A stretch of 64,000 bases of DNA from Psettodes erumei (lineage: Eukaryota > Chordata > Actinopteri > Pleuronectiformes > Psettodidae): the NCBI GenBank assembly GCA_016785225.1, contig JAFBJZ010000952.1:7290501-7354500 (forward strand), written 5' to 3'. This document shows, one piece after another, positions 26,307 to 38,019 of the stretch. The position numbers were made by a program, and so were the translations under genes. The notes under the pieces are model-generated. The model saw only the letters and a list, made by a program, of their open reading frames with translations, was not told the origin of the DNA and did not search any database. Each line of letters starts with the position of its first letter. Within the stretch, counting starts at the first letter, position 1.

Positions 26307-26336
26307 GGGGGGTGGGGGTGGGAGAGAGGGAGGGGG
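26307..26336 (+). repeat. G-quadruplex-capable G runs
   Basis: G6 T G5 T G3, then a five-base AGAGA loop, G3 A G5. A further G-rich run (G6, GGT units, G9) lies at 26503-26543. Confidence 0.8.
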
Positions 26337-26642
26337 TGTTCGGTGAGGAGGGGGAGCATTGTGAAGTGAGGAGAGTGCTGCAGTTGTGGTAGGGGGTATA
26401 ATGGTATACTGTGAGTCACTATTAAGTAACGTTGCCTTTTCACATCAGCATCGCCCACATTGGGTTTGTGGTGCCAGGGTGTACTGAGGTGTCTCTGACT
26501 CAGGGGGGTGGTGGTGGTGGTGGGTTTTGTGTGTGGGGGGGGGTGGTCATATCGGCCAAACAACATCTGGATTTCCATTCATTTTTTTGTTAACAATTAA
26601 TAATCATGTCAGGTGATAATTTGTGAGCTTTTTCTTGTTTTA

Positions 26643-26700
26643 GGACTGAGCCAGGCTAGCTGCTTCCAGCCTGTATGCTATGCTATGCTAACTGTCTCCT
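26643..26700 (+). repeat. Scrap of teleost repeat (GAGCCAGGCTAGCTG)
   Basis: GAGCCAGGCTAGCTGCTTCC followed by CCTGTATGCTATGCTATGCT matches the core of a common teleost repeat that reads GCCAGGCTAGCTGTTTCC and then TATGCTAAGCTAAGCTAAC. Only about 60 bp is recognisable. Confidence 0.5.
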
Positions 26701-29200
26701 GTGTGTCCAAATCTGTATTCAGATATGCAAGTGTATTGACATTTATGATTTACTACATACTTTAGACATTCTTAGGTGAACTCCCTTGAGTTAAGTTAAG
26801 TTGTTTCAGTTTAATAAATAAGAAGAACAAAATTAAGAAACTAGTGAAGGTAGCCAAGTCACTCATAGTTTTTTCCCAGCTTAGTTATCTCATTTGACAT
26901 GCTGTGCATCAGTGCTTTTTGTATATGCATTAAAGCTTGATGTGAATTAAGAGCTATACATTTTCAGGAAAAAGGATTGGGTGGAATGTAGATGAAATAA
27001 CAGAGAAAGAAGGAGAAGGAGAGCATTATGAAATATAAAAAAAACAACTAACACAACAGTCAGAATTTCAGACTGATACCGACAGAAACCAAACGGTGGG
27101 CAAATAGAGAGAGAGCGCATCAGAGCCTGTTTCCAACAAGTGAGGTTTCCATTCTAATCTCGACCATCAGCTACTGTTCTTTTGCAGCCGGCCAAATCGA
27201 TAGAGACGCACAGCTCAGCAAGACACCTGGAAGCGGAAAACACAGAGGCACAAACAGGCTGAAACTTGCTGCTTTTCCGAAGACCAGCGGCCCCCGAGCG
27301 GCCCTCCTCCACAGGAACACAATGCAACAAGTATAACACAAGAGAAAGGAAGAGACGCACAAAATTACTTATCCCTCTTCCTGCCACTGGCTTGTTTTCT
27401 CTTAAACTTCATCTCTAACCAGCTATTTCTCCAAAGTGTCCAGTTTTTCTCTCTAATTTTCTTCAGCCTATTATACGCACATGTACACACATGGTCATGC
27501 ATCCACATAGATTGATTATAGGGTGAGATGGAGCGAGCCAAAATATACATGGAGGTACAAGTCTGCACAATCACTCAAACAGGCCAGGCCTGATATGAAT
27601 CCAAATGAAGAACACTTCTTGTCCATTCCACAAAATTAGACTTTGTGTGGGCGTGGCTGAAGGCAGCCATTTTGGTTTGGCTGTGATCATTCTCATGGAG
27701 CTATTATACACCGCAGTCAGCATTATTTGGCATGCACGTGAGTGACAGCCTCACAATCTAACTCAACTGCCATTTTAACTTTTTAATCAGTCTGAAATCA
27801 TGTTGAAGTGAGCGGTTCCGTTTTTGCTCTTGTACTGACTGATGCGTCCACCCCATCTGTGTAACTTTTGGTCGACAGAAAAGCCACAGCAACGGTTGCT
27901 GAAGAGAAGAGAATTTTTGGTAGAAATATGCTGAGTTGTTAAGGGTTGTTTTTTTCTGTAAATCAAATTACAACAAAGCACAAAGATGACGTGCCTGTTC
28001 TTAAACTCGCATAGAAAGCTCTGACTGGCTCCCTTGTTTTTATATCTGGGGTATCAGCAGTCAGCAAGAACAACACCAGGCCTGCGTGTATCTGAACTGC
28101 TAAAAAAAAAAATTCTGACACGTGGGCAGCGTTTCAAGGATCCTGGACAAGGTTACGTGAGTGTTTCAAAACACGATGTTGCTGAGGGAACATTCCCAGT
28201 CAATCAGGAAAATTGAGACGTTGAATAATCTTTAATTCAACAAACCATTCCATTGTTTGTGTGTGGGCAGATATAAACAATGCTGATCAAAAAAGAAAAT
28301 AACCCATCCGTACTTGTGCGTATAGGCTGAAACCTCAGCAGATGATCCAAATGGAAAACATCAATATCATCAAAACGTCTGGGAGCTCCATATGTGCAAC
28401 TCGTATGCATATCATGTACAGAAACCATACAGTATTCAAAGCCTTGAAAACATCTTGTTTGAATGGACAGATTGTGTCCAAGCATACAGTAAACGGCCCC
28501 TTTAAAGCTGTTTCTGATTAGTGGTTTTCTCTTTTTAAAAGCTCAGAGATGTTATGTGTAATGCAATCTCCTGGCAGTGTCAAACTGCTACCTCAGTGCG
28601 TATGCTGTGGAAGACCCCAGACATGCAAACAAAGGAGTCTCTGTTCTGGCTGCATGCACCTTTCTAACAGGCACACATCATGTAAAGGCTTGGGTGGGCA
28701 TATTAACACAGTGTTTTAACTTGCATTAAGGCTGCTTCTTTCTTCCTCCTTTTCTCTGGCCATTTTTCCTCAGAACCAAAGACTAAAAGTCTTAATGCAG
28801 TTCTATCTACAGAGAATAAACAGAGGAGACATAGATAAAATATTACTGTCTTGTGTCCTAGCATGTTGTTTTACAAACACAGCTGGGGGGTGCTTGGATA
28901 AAAATGATGAATATGTTTAAAAAGTATTATATACACAAATACCAGAATGTAAGGATGTATTCAGCATAGCCATTAGACAGCGAATACCATTTCAAATTGA
29001 TGCAGAAAAGAATTCCTTATTCGAAAGCTCCAGTTTCTCTGATTCAATGTAACTTCACACAAAAGACATATGTAACAACCCACTGCACAGCTAATGCAGA
29101 ACACCAGTTAGGAAGTGACTGACTGACATGCACTGCATACAGTCACAGTTGTGCCAGAATACCAAGATCAGTGCTAACCTAAGTTACAGTATTTGTCACT

Positions 29201-29342
29201 AGAGCTGCAACTAATAATAACTGTTTCAACTATGATTAGCCTGTCATTCAATCATTTATTCGTTCAGTCTGTAAACTGTCAGAAAGTGGTGGAAAAAAGA
29301 CTGTTATTAGTGCAGATTATTCAATTATCAAAATAGTCACAT
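29201..29342 (+). repeat. Teleost repeat of the GAGCTGCAACTAA family, copy 1
   Basis: It starts AGAGCTGCAACTAATAATAA and contains TTCGTTCAGTCTGTAAACTG and GTCAGAAAGTGGTGGAAAAA. These correspond to GGGCTGCAACTAACGATTAT, GTTTGGTCTATAAAATGTCA and GAAAATAGTGAAAAATGCC in the family. Diverged and partial. A second copy is at 61611. Confidence 0.55.
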
Positions 29343-29913
29343 AACTTTTATTTGAATCAGTATTTTACACCTTACGTAAATGGAAACTTGTGCTTAACAC
29401 TTCACAATGCGATCTTAAACCCACGAACGAAGGCAAATTTCAGTTTAAATCTGCTGTCTTAAAGGATCAGAAGCTGAACACTGAACTCTGTGTTTAGAGT
29501 GCTATTCCTGACTAGTGTTTTAGCTTTGGTTTGATGGCACTGACAGAACATCAACTGCAACTGACATGTTTTGAAAAGCCCAAATTGCCTTATCCACTAA
29601 GAAGGTATTTGTTGACACAACACTGCAAACCTGAAGTCGGTGTTGATGACTGACATATGACCGCTGCAGCAGTGAAACTACACGGCTGTACATTTATCCC
29701 AATTAGAATGCGCCCTTGTACGCATGCAAAATGACATAATTAGGGCAGACCAGGAAATGTGGCTAACAACGATGGACCTCATAGTCCAATGTGTGCTATA
29801 AGTAGACAACAAGCTGCTAAAGCTCACACTCGGTCACTCAATCCCAACATCAAAGGAAAGAAAACTATTTGGCTATAGGATGACAGTGTGTTTCTATGTA
29901 GTTTTATTAATGT

Positions 29914-29915
<2 letters not shown>

Positions 29916-29950
<35 letters not shown>
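29916..29950 (+). repeat. (GT)17 microsatellite
   Basis: A pure GT run of 35 nt followed by a GT-rich tail to about 30000. Confidence 0.96.
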
Positions 29951-29951
<1 letters not shown>

Positions 29952-30921
29952 TTGGTAGGGTGGGTGGATTTATGAGTGTATGTGTGTGTGTCTGTGTGTA
30001 TTTATGTGCACATATGTTCTTGTTCATCAGTCTTTGCAAGGGCCAGTTTAAGTTTTACACCCTGAGAGTTCGCACATTTTTGGAAAGTGAGGCTTTCATT
30101 TTGGCATTTACATTTTGGCTAGTCTGCACTTCTTCAAAAGTCTGTTTGAGACATGGTTTGGGGGTTAACCTTATAATTAGATTTCTTTCAAAAGGTGAGT
30201 TTAGCCAGTATTTATTCACAGTAAAGTAGTTGCAAGGTCTCTATATTATCCAGAGTAACCAAAAACTGTTTCGAAGGGGAAGTGATTGTTGATTTTTTTT
30301 CTAAATGCTTTTTGCAATGTGGAAGAAATGACCCTTCAATGTTAGGCTTGACATTGGGTAGCTACAATGGTTATGTTGAGGGTTATGGTCTAGGGAATGC
30401 ATTATGTCATTATGTGGGCCCTGACAAGTATAAAAGTATGAACGTCTGTGTGTGTGTGTTTATGCTTAATTTGTATGAGAGTGAAATCGGGGGCATCGAC
30501 CTGCGCATGTGCTTATAACTTATGAATAACTTTGTGTCAGACAATGTGACACTTTCTATTAGATCATATGCATGTGTGTGGGTCTACATGTGTGCGTGAG
30601 CGCGCTCCGGCGTCCTCGGCCTTCTGCCCTTGTCCTCTGACTCTCTGACAGGACTTGGCAAGCCACTAATTGACGAGGAGCCTCCACCTCATCGTGTTTT
30701 GTCAGAACATGAAGGCCATGCTGCTGGATCGCCAAATCCTGGAGCTCCAAATTCTGCCATATGTCCAGCCATGTGTTCCCATGTGCCAGCTGGGAGCACT
30801 CAGCAGCTCATGCCTGTCTAACTCACTGACTGTGTGACTGGGGCCACACCGCTCGAGACTGAGACCGGTATCTTCAGTGAGCCTAGAGCAGTGAATGTCG
30901 CTGTTAGTTTAGCTGTGAGCG

Positions 30922-31048
30922 ACCTGTCTAGCTCAGTGGGTTGACAGGGTTCTAACACCATCAGGGTGGATTGTTTAATCCCTTTGATGCAAAAGATGCA
31001 TGTTATGCTAATGTGCTTTGGATAAAAATCATCTATTAAACTGCACGT
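30922..31048 (+). mobile_element. tRNA-derived SINE relic
   Basis: The head contains a tRNA-like box A (TAGCTCAGTGGGT at about 30933) and a degraded box B-like segment (GGATTGTTTAATCCC). The tail reads TGCTTTGGATAAAAATCATC, close to the GCTTTGGATAAAAGCGTCTG tail shared by teleost SINEs and L2-type LINEs. This head plus tail is what defines such SINEs. No intact tRNA fold is expected, so it is not a tRNA gene. Confidence 0.65.
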
Positions 31049-31564
31049 GTTTTGTGGAGGTCAAACTGATACTTTGGCTTATAAGGAATTAAATGATTTT
31101 TTCCCACTTAGTTGGAGATGGTCCCATTCGTGGACGTTGTGTTTTTTTATTCACAGTGATGCTGTTTTATGATGGTTTAATCAGCTGATTGCTGTCCTAA
31201 AGAATTTTGGAGAAATCCTCAGATTGTCATAAGGCAAAAGATATATTTTGCCTCATGTCCAAAAGCCCTGTTATTTTCCAAAGTTTGTTTTTACATAAAG
31301 CTTGAGAGACCCAATAATCTGCCCATTTTCTCATACATTTGAGGAATGTGGCGAGGTGACATAAATTCAACTGACCATACAAGCTCCATCTTGGTTGGTT
31401 GTAAAACTGGATTTAGATGCTGTGTGGTAAAAGACAGCTGTTTAAAAACTGATTCTGGCATACTCACTTAATCTGTGGATTTGTGAAAGCGATACATTAA
31501 AAAACAAGACTAAGAGTCTAAAGCCATGTTAGTGGCTCTGTGAGGCTATACTTAGGTACAGTGG

Positions 31565-31944
31565 TGCTTTCAGCTAAATGGGTCGCAGGTCAGCATGCTA
31601 ACCTACTGATGTCTATTCACCATGTTCTCTGTCTTAGTTTTGCTAAAATGAGTTAATCAGCAGTATAAACAAAGAATAATTAAGCACCATAACCTGAAGT
31701 AAAGGAAAATTGCTATTTCTGACCTGATGATGGTGCTAAACCAGCGTCAACCTGCTAGCGGCACTACAAGTTAGGCCAGGGGATCACCAAAGCATTCAGG
31801 CCTCAAGCTCTAGTGAGCATCATTGTCAATGTCAAGGCACTTGAAATATTTCTGCCTCAACCAAACTGGTGGACTGATAGACGGACAGACCGGACAGAAT
31901 GACAATGCCTTCTGGAGCCCATGCTGCCAGAATGGCTGAAAACC
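31565..31944 (+). repeat. Teleost repeat ending GCTGCCAGAATGGCTGAAAA, copy 1
   Basis: Recognisable blocks in order: CAGCATGCTAACCTACTGAT, CTGACCTGATGATGGTGCTA, GGGGATCACCAAAGCATTCA, AACCAAACTGGTGGACTGAT, and the end ATGCTGCCAGAATGGCTGAA. They match a frequent teleost repeat with CCTGATGATGGCGCTAGA, GGGATCACCAAAG, CCAAAGTGGTGGACCGAC and CTGCTAGCATGGCTAAAAA. Confidence 0.65.
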
Positions 31945-32496
31945 TCTCATCAGTGCTGCATGTCTGGACTCAGAAGCTGGGCAACCATGACGGATCAGGT
32001 AATGAAAGCAGATTATGCAATTTTTTTTGCCATACAAATCTAGACCTCTTATTGTGCCATTTGTTGCAATTATGAGATCAATAAAGTTCTTCAAAAGCAT
32101 GTTGAATACAGAGATCAGCCTCTACTAGTTCAATCAAGTACTTAATTATTCCTCCTGTAGCTCACTTATCTCCTAATGAAGGAAAACAAAGGTTTTCACT
32201 CTTCCAGATGCTGATGGATGGTCTTTAAACATATAGTGTAATTAAAATATATATAGTACATCATTTAAAAAATGAAAAAAATATATATCACAAAAATCCA
32301 GTCTAGTTCATAGCCTGACTGGTTCCCAATGACAATGTTGTTTTTATGATTTAGTTCACAGAAGCAAGCTAAACTTTCATATTTACACTGGTTTCAGTAA
32401 AATTCTGACACCTGAATTACTGAAGCTAATAACATGAAAGTTTACTAGGACATTCAAGCCTGTGGGATATAGGGATAAAGATGCTGGCTGCCTTAC

Positions 32497-32556
32497 CTGG
32501 TTTGGTGACCGAAACTCTTGGTTATTGTCATTCATGTACATGTTGTCACCATCAAA
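32497..32556 (-). CDS. tox2: tox2 exon encoding FDGDN segment (20 codons)
   Basis: This is a 60-nt exon. The minus strand shows a pyrimidine-rich acceptor ending CTGTCCACAG just before TTTGATGG and a donor AACCAG|GTAAGG. The peptide is FDGDNMYMNDNNQEFRSPNQ. It corresponds to the N-terminal segment that begins FDGD/FDGE plus xxY in TOX family members, which follows the short first exon. Both ends are phase 0. In other TOX proteins a lysine precedes FDG; here no lysine codon fits in this exon, so it would have to end the preceding exon. The reading frame is also open upstream through the acceptor to an ATG at 32724, discussed as a possible alternative start. It is short, so homology alone would be modest, but the splice sites and order make it convincing. 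Confidence 0.85.
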
Positions 32557-34814
32557 CTGTGGACAGAAACAGAAAAGAGAAATAAATATTTTATGTGAAA
32601 GAAGGTTAAAAAAAACAAAAAGAAAGGGTGCCGGGAAGAGGAGCGAAAAGGAAAAGCTCTTTACGGGTGGCCTGAAGTGTGAGACTAATGACTTTGTCAC
32701 TTTGGTTAAACCTTGTGGTGGCATGGCGGTGTGGGTAATTACTGTTCGTCAGCGGGCCGGTAATTAGGCTACAAGAGCAAAGTGACGAGAGATGGGCTTT
32801 TCCCTGTGGGCTCTGTTCTGTGTGCGTGTGTGTATGAGAGACTGCGTGTGAATAAATCTGTGAGAGCATACAGTACTGGAGATTGTGTGTGTGTGAGTGT
32901 CTGTCTTTGAAGTTGTGGATCCAGTGTGTGTGTGTGTGTGTGTGAGCCACATGAGTAGGATGTGTCTTCAGGACTTGGCTAATCAAGCACTGAAAGATCA
33001 CTTGCTGCAGGTACCAAAACACTGTTTGACACGGGGTGAGGAATCCCATAACAACAAATGACCCTTGACCCCCTAGGGTGCTGGGAAACAACTCTGGGTC
33101 ACCAGTTCAGCGCTACGTGCAACATGCTAGCTCTGATGTCTCGGGTGTTGGTGAGCTAGATCCCAGAGGAATCCCCCACAGAGATCAGCTTGGGACTACA
33201 AATGAAGAAGAAAAGCATGAAAAAAACCAACACAGATTCTGTTTTTACTGTAGCTCCAGAGAAAATGAGATTCTGACCCACTAACAGCTCAGTAACTAAA
33301 CCTGTGCAGTGTCAAGGTGACTGAGAAATTGCTACCATGTTTTAAGAAGAGCTGTATTGTGAAATGTCCTTGACTTCCAAAGACATCGGGCTTTGTCATA
33401 CCATACTTGCAGCAAATGGAATGAACCTTGACCAGACTGGATAATGACACAAATGAAAACACACAACACACACACACAAACTCAACATGTCAAATGAAGC
33501 CTCCTTTTTGTTTGTTGATGGAGGTCATTCTTTGTGATATTAACGCACTGAAACCCCGGGAAGAGACAGCAGACACAACATGATCAAACTAGACAGCATT
33601 CCATGTCAAATTCCTCAGATGTGGAGATACGGCAGGCCCTTTTCATTTGGGGTGATCTGCTTTGTGCCTATGGAGAAAGCAACCCAAGGCTTGAAAGATA
33701 AGCACATGCTGGATATGAGTGAACATCAAAATGGATCTGAAGATATACCTGCTCAAAACAATGCCCAACCACATAGACTAATGGACGGAAATAGGCAGAA
33801 TTCCTTGGGGTGAAATCTAATATCTACACTGGTAGACAGAAAAAAAGTCAAAGTAGCTAAATGAGCGTGTGAGTGAGTAGTGAGAAAGAGAAATTACTGT
33901 ACATTATTGCGGGAGAAAGGCCGGGGGATTGAGCGCCTGCCTTGGGGCAATGGTTGGTTAACGATGCATATCATGGAAGCCCTTGTGAGGATTCACTTGG
34001 TTATTCTAATGATTACATTTAAATTCAGCCTCATGTGCAAACACGAAACTGAGACAAGTGCTGCATATACACTGCGCTGAAGCATCATTCACACCTCACG
34101 TGATTAAACCAAGCTCAGGCTAGCAGCGAAATCTACATGTTCATTTCAAGCGAAACTGCATGCTGACTAATTGTTCAACAACAGCGATAAAGACACTAAT
34201 GTGCTAAATGAAGCACGACAGCATCCATCACCTGACTAATCCGCAGTGGGAAGTGACTGTAGCTCCCTGAGAGGGCCAAAGTGATGCTGACCTTGGTGAC
34301 ACATCTGCAATAAACTCTTTGTTCCTCACATGAAAGTGTCTTGTCCTCTCCTAACAGAGCCAATTAATTCCACTGAAATGCATCTCGATATCACTGCTGA
34401 AGTAAAGCCAGTGTGAGAGCTTCTTTAGGATAAGTTTCTCCCGGCTGAAAAGGTCACTGCATAAAGGCATTTTCACACTGCAAGATCTTTCAAATTTGCT
34501 CTTTTTGAATTCTGGATTCTTCAGGTGCAAAGCCTTATTGCTATTACCTTCGGCTCTAACGGAGGGAACAAAGTCAGACAATGCTCATTTTCACCACTTA
34601 CTTCTGTTATATAATATTCACCAAAAAGGCCAAAGATTGCCCAGAAGGTCAGCCATTTTGTGCTTCAACATGGCTGCCCATATATTGCAATGTAAAGCTG
34701 TTTCCCCTTGCTCTTCTCTCAATAGCTCTCCTTTGCAGTGCCTCGCTCTCCCACTTAAAATGCCAATTTATCCTCGGCTCAATGCTATCAGCTCTGCCAT
34801 TACTCCACATTTAC

Positions 34815-35075
34815 TGCAGAAATCATCTTCTCTCCCTCTGTTGATCCCTTCCTCTCCATTTTCTCATTCTAACTCTCCGCTGTCACTCTCTCCATCTTTC
34901 TCTTTCCACTCCTTTTCTCTTTCACTCTTCCTCACCCCCACCACGCTTCTTTCTCTCTCCTCTATTCCCTTTCCCATGTTCTCATCGTCCCCACCCCTCT
35001 CCGTGTTATAACCTCCCTCTACTTCTCATCTCCCTCCCTACCCTTCTTTCCCCCTCTTGCCTCTTTTTCTTCAGT
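34815..35075 (+). repeat. Long polypyrimidine tract
   Basis: About 260 nt almost entirely C and T, ending CTTTTTCTTCAG, which resembles a splice acceptor on the plus strand. No exon follows that I can recognise. Confidence 0.8.
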
Positions 35076-35264
35076 GGGCCTTGGCATCGCTTTCTCATCG
35101 GCAGTCTAATTGGGCATTCTGCCTGAGACAAGGGCCTCATTAAGCAGTAATTACACACATGTTGTTTTCGGCAAACATCTCTATTTGGATTGCTTTGCAT
35201 GGTAATTGTTCAGCAGGGACCACTGCTCGCGATGTTTCCCTCCGTGACACACGTGGTGCTGTGA
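35076..35264. promoter_or_regulatory. Unique core between Y and R tracts
   Basis: Includes TCTAATTGGGC, GGCCTCATTAAGCAGTAATT and ATGGTAATTG, an unusual density of homeodomain-type cores for its composition. Candidate enhancer only. Confidence 0.3.
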
Positions 35265-35625
35265 GAAGGAATAAAAACACAGGGAAAAGGGATAGAAAAG
35301 AGAGAGAGAGCTGGGGGTAGTGAAAAAATAATTATAGGTTGTGGAAGAGAGACAAATTGAGAAATAAAGAATGCATACATGAGAGAAGTAGGATGAGAGT
35401 AACAGAGAGGCAGAGAAGAGAGACTCAGTGAATGAAGGCGATGCTGAGGTGGTAAATAGAGAAAGACAGTGAATAAATGACAAAGACGAAGGTAGACGAT
35501 TCAGTGTGAGAAGAAAATGAGGTGGGGAGAGAATGAAAAGACGCAGAGAGTGAATATATGAGGAAGGAAAGTGAGAAAGTCAAGACCGTGACAGAGAGAG
35601 ACAGAGAGAAAGTGAGTCCCAGAAC
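35265..35625 (+). repeat. Long purine-rich tract
   Basis: About 360 nt dominated by GAGA-type sequence. Together with the pyrimidine tract 190 bp to the left it brackets a unique core. Confidence 0.75.
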
Positions 35626-36684
35626 TAGGTCATGCCTTGCAATCATCGACAAAGCTGAGTGTTTCAAAAATAATGAAGCCACAAGGTGGAAGTAATGCTA
35701 ACTAGCATATCCAGGAAAAACATGTAATATTTACACAGTGTTAATGGTACAATACAATGCCCAGATCTCTTCATCTTGGAGTACAATGGTGAGATGGCTG
35801 ATGGCAGGATTGGAGGCAAAATTACAGACTCCATTGAAGACCATTTTTGATTGATGGACAATTCATATAAGCCTCCTCATAAAGCCTTCAAGGCAACATC
35901 TGTTTGTGAAGGGGGTGGGGTAGAGATAAACTGCTTGTTTGCCTGTGTAATGTCATAACTGTCCAGTCATTAGAGAGAAAAATGATCTGGTAATGATGAT
36001 TTTTTAAATTCATTTTGAAAGCTAAGTACCAATTATCTGGGAAACAAAATAATGAATTATTTGCATTATAACTTAGATGGCATGATCTACTGAACAACAC
36101 TGTAACATACTGTGGATTATTAATACAGTATATATAATATATACTAATACTGTCTGCTAATATAACTATAATTCAAGTTTATTCATACAATGTTTTATCA
36201 CAAGTTTATCTCACAAGGCTTACCCTGGGGCGGAAAGTAAATATATTTACTAAGTTTACTTATTTATTTAGTACCTGTGCTTAAAATAACTTAATTTACC
36301 TTATTTCATTTTAGAACAGGACCTTTTTTCTTCTTTCTCACTACATTTTTTTTTTAATTTATTTTTTACTTGAGTGCATTCATTTGCCAGTAAAAAAAAA
36401 AAGCTCACTGTCCACCTTCCCCAGTGGAAAAAATTTAATTGTACTTATAAATTAATTTATTAATATTCAATTTGACCATCGCAACATACACTATCATGCT
36501 AAGAAACAACCACAACAAAGTTTTAGAACTTTTCAATGTATAAAAGGGAATCTATAAGCAGAATGTGTAACAATTGTGACTTTAAAAGCCTTTGCCAATA
36601 CACCAAGTCTCTAAAAATAATTCTCTCACCGAGCGGAATTAATAAGCCCAGAACAGTACACAGGCATTCAGTGAAAAAAGGGGT

Positions 36685-36733
36685 GTGGTGGTGGTGGTGG
36701 TGGTGGTGAGGGGGGTGGGGTGGGGTGGGGGGG
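36685..36733 (+). repeat. (GTG)8 followed by G-quadruplex motif
   Basis: GTG units at 36685-36708 run into GGGGGG T GGGG T GGGG T GGGGGGG at 36710-36733: four G-runs of at least four, separated by single T loops. It lies on the strand opposite tox2, so on the DNA template strand rather than in the transcript. Confidence 0.9.
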
Positions 36734-37970
36734 CTCATGCAATATGTATGCCTGTTTGAGCACCCTTCTTCCTCATCTTCCCCCTCTTCTCTTTATTTCT
36801 CTTTTTTACATCTCTCTCTCACTCGTCCTCTGTTCAATTAAGATGTAGGAGCGACCTAACAAACCTGAGACAATGTGCCACTGAATTTTGATGCTGCCTG
36901 ACTTGTCATTGCTGGTTCAAAGCCACAGGAGGGGGATGAGACAGACAGACAGACAGAGGGTACGACGCAAAAGAGAAGAAAGATAGAAAGAAAGAAAAAG
37001 AAAGACAGAAAGAATGAGAGAAAAGCAGATAGTAGGTCTGGAGGAGGAGGAGAGAGAAAGAGACAGAAGAGAGACTATAGTAACAATTCTGGGTTTGCAC
37101 CACACCCCAAGCAAACAATGAACATGGGCAAACAATGAACATGACACACACACAAACACACGCGCACACACACAGACACACAAAGCCCATAAAAAGCACA
37201 GCCTGTGGCCATGGCGACACATGCTCTGTTGTCGTTAGATAAGGGAAACAGGGCCTCTTCCTGGGTGTGAGAGTTTGATCCTGCACACAAACTACACACA
37301 CTATGCACACACGCGCACACACACTACATGCGCATGCTCAGCTGTAGCAGCACCGGGGTCACATCCACCAACACCCAGCATCTTATGTATCCTCCCCTTT
37401 ATCAACTGGATGGTTCATTTTCATATGCAAATCCCAGGCTATGTTTGTTTGGACACACTGCGCACCGGTCAGTGGACCACATAGATGCCATGATCAGATA
37501 TCAACATGATACATGGAGGAGCTTCCTGAATCTCTCAGTGGGATTTTGATGAAATTCTGTTGGGAATTCGCTGGCCTCATGCCATCTTAGAAAGCATTTA
37601 GTTAGAGGAATGTCAAACATGAATCAGTGTAGTGCTGCAGTTTTTCTGTTTCAAAAGTGTTATAAGACAATCTGCATTACCTCTCCAGCTGGTAATTTTA
37701 ATCTCCGTTTGTTATGACTTGGTTAAATGAATTCCACAGCGAAAGATTTGCACAAACACACAGCACCATTCCCCAACATCTTGAACAAAAGAGCATTTTC
37801 AAAAACATTGTGTAGGTTTCAACTACTTCCGGCTCCAGCGACTGTCTGCCTGGTGATGTGTAAAAATGAAAAGGCAGGCTGCAGCTCTCATTTATCCACT
37901 TTCTGTTGCACTGGAGCAACCACAAAACAGAACCAACAGTCAACAGCAGAGAATGGGTGTGAGAAAGTCT

Positions 37971-37981
37971 GTGTGTGTGTG

Positions 37982-38013
<32 letters not shown>

Positions 38014-38019
38014 TGCGTA
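37971..38019 (+). repeat. Compound (GT)n(GTGC)n microsatellite
   Basis: A GT run of about 25 nt passes into roughly six units of GTGC. Alternating purine-pyrimidine sequence with GC steps is a classical Z-DNA-forming type. Confidence 0.95.

Larger units (their letters stand above)
17063..32496 (-). other. tox2 intron between FDGDN exon and EDYEIPPITPP exon (15.4 kb)
   Basis: This intron carries a LINE relic (18060-19610), a teleost repeat at 20940-21172, a repeat scrap at 26643-26700, G-rich runs at 26307-26336 and 26503-26543, a repeat at 29201-29342, a GT tract at 29916-29950, a tRNA-derived SINE (30922-31048) and a longer teleost repeat (31565-31944). A purine-rich GGA run lies at about 24965-25025. 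In 17070-18050, 19620-20930, 21180-24950, 25030-26290, 26710-29190 and 29960-30910 I recognise no gene or repeat. The sequence there is AT-rich and unique-looking. Confidence 0.75.
1179..32556 (-). other. tox2: tox2 gene body, visible part (three internal exons)
   Basis: Three exons on the minus strand read in the expected order of a TOX-family gene: FDGDN exon, EDYEIPPITPPN exon, HMG-box exon. All junctions are phase 0, so they join in frame. TOX proteins are nuclear HMG-box factors that bind DNA and regulate transcription; TOX2 is one of four vertebrate paralogues. The choice of tox2 rests on EDYEIPPITPPN, SLLHL, NTYSYPELPA and MSNMLGQDTHLLSG, which match my memory of TOX2 better than TOX, TOX3 or TOX4, and on SEKRPSA before the HMG box. 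Missing from the window are the first exon, the exon usually found before the HMG-box exon, and everything after residue Q of GEEQKQ. The gene extends past the left edge and probably past the right edge. Confidence 0.85.

Noticed and set aside
30933..31000. tRNA-like box A and box B
   Set aside because: No cloverleaf can be drawn and a SINE tail follows, so it is a SINE head and not a tRNA gene.
32606..33091. 161-codon minus-strand frame with His-Thr runs
   Set aside because: Produced by GT microsatellites read as HTHT; not coding.
35064..35100. Strong plus-strand acceptor-like polypyrimidine-CAG
   Set aside because: No coding frame or donor follows; most likely just the end of the pyrimidine tract.
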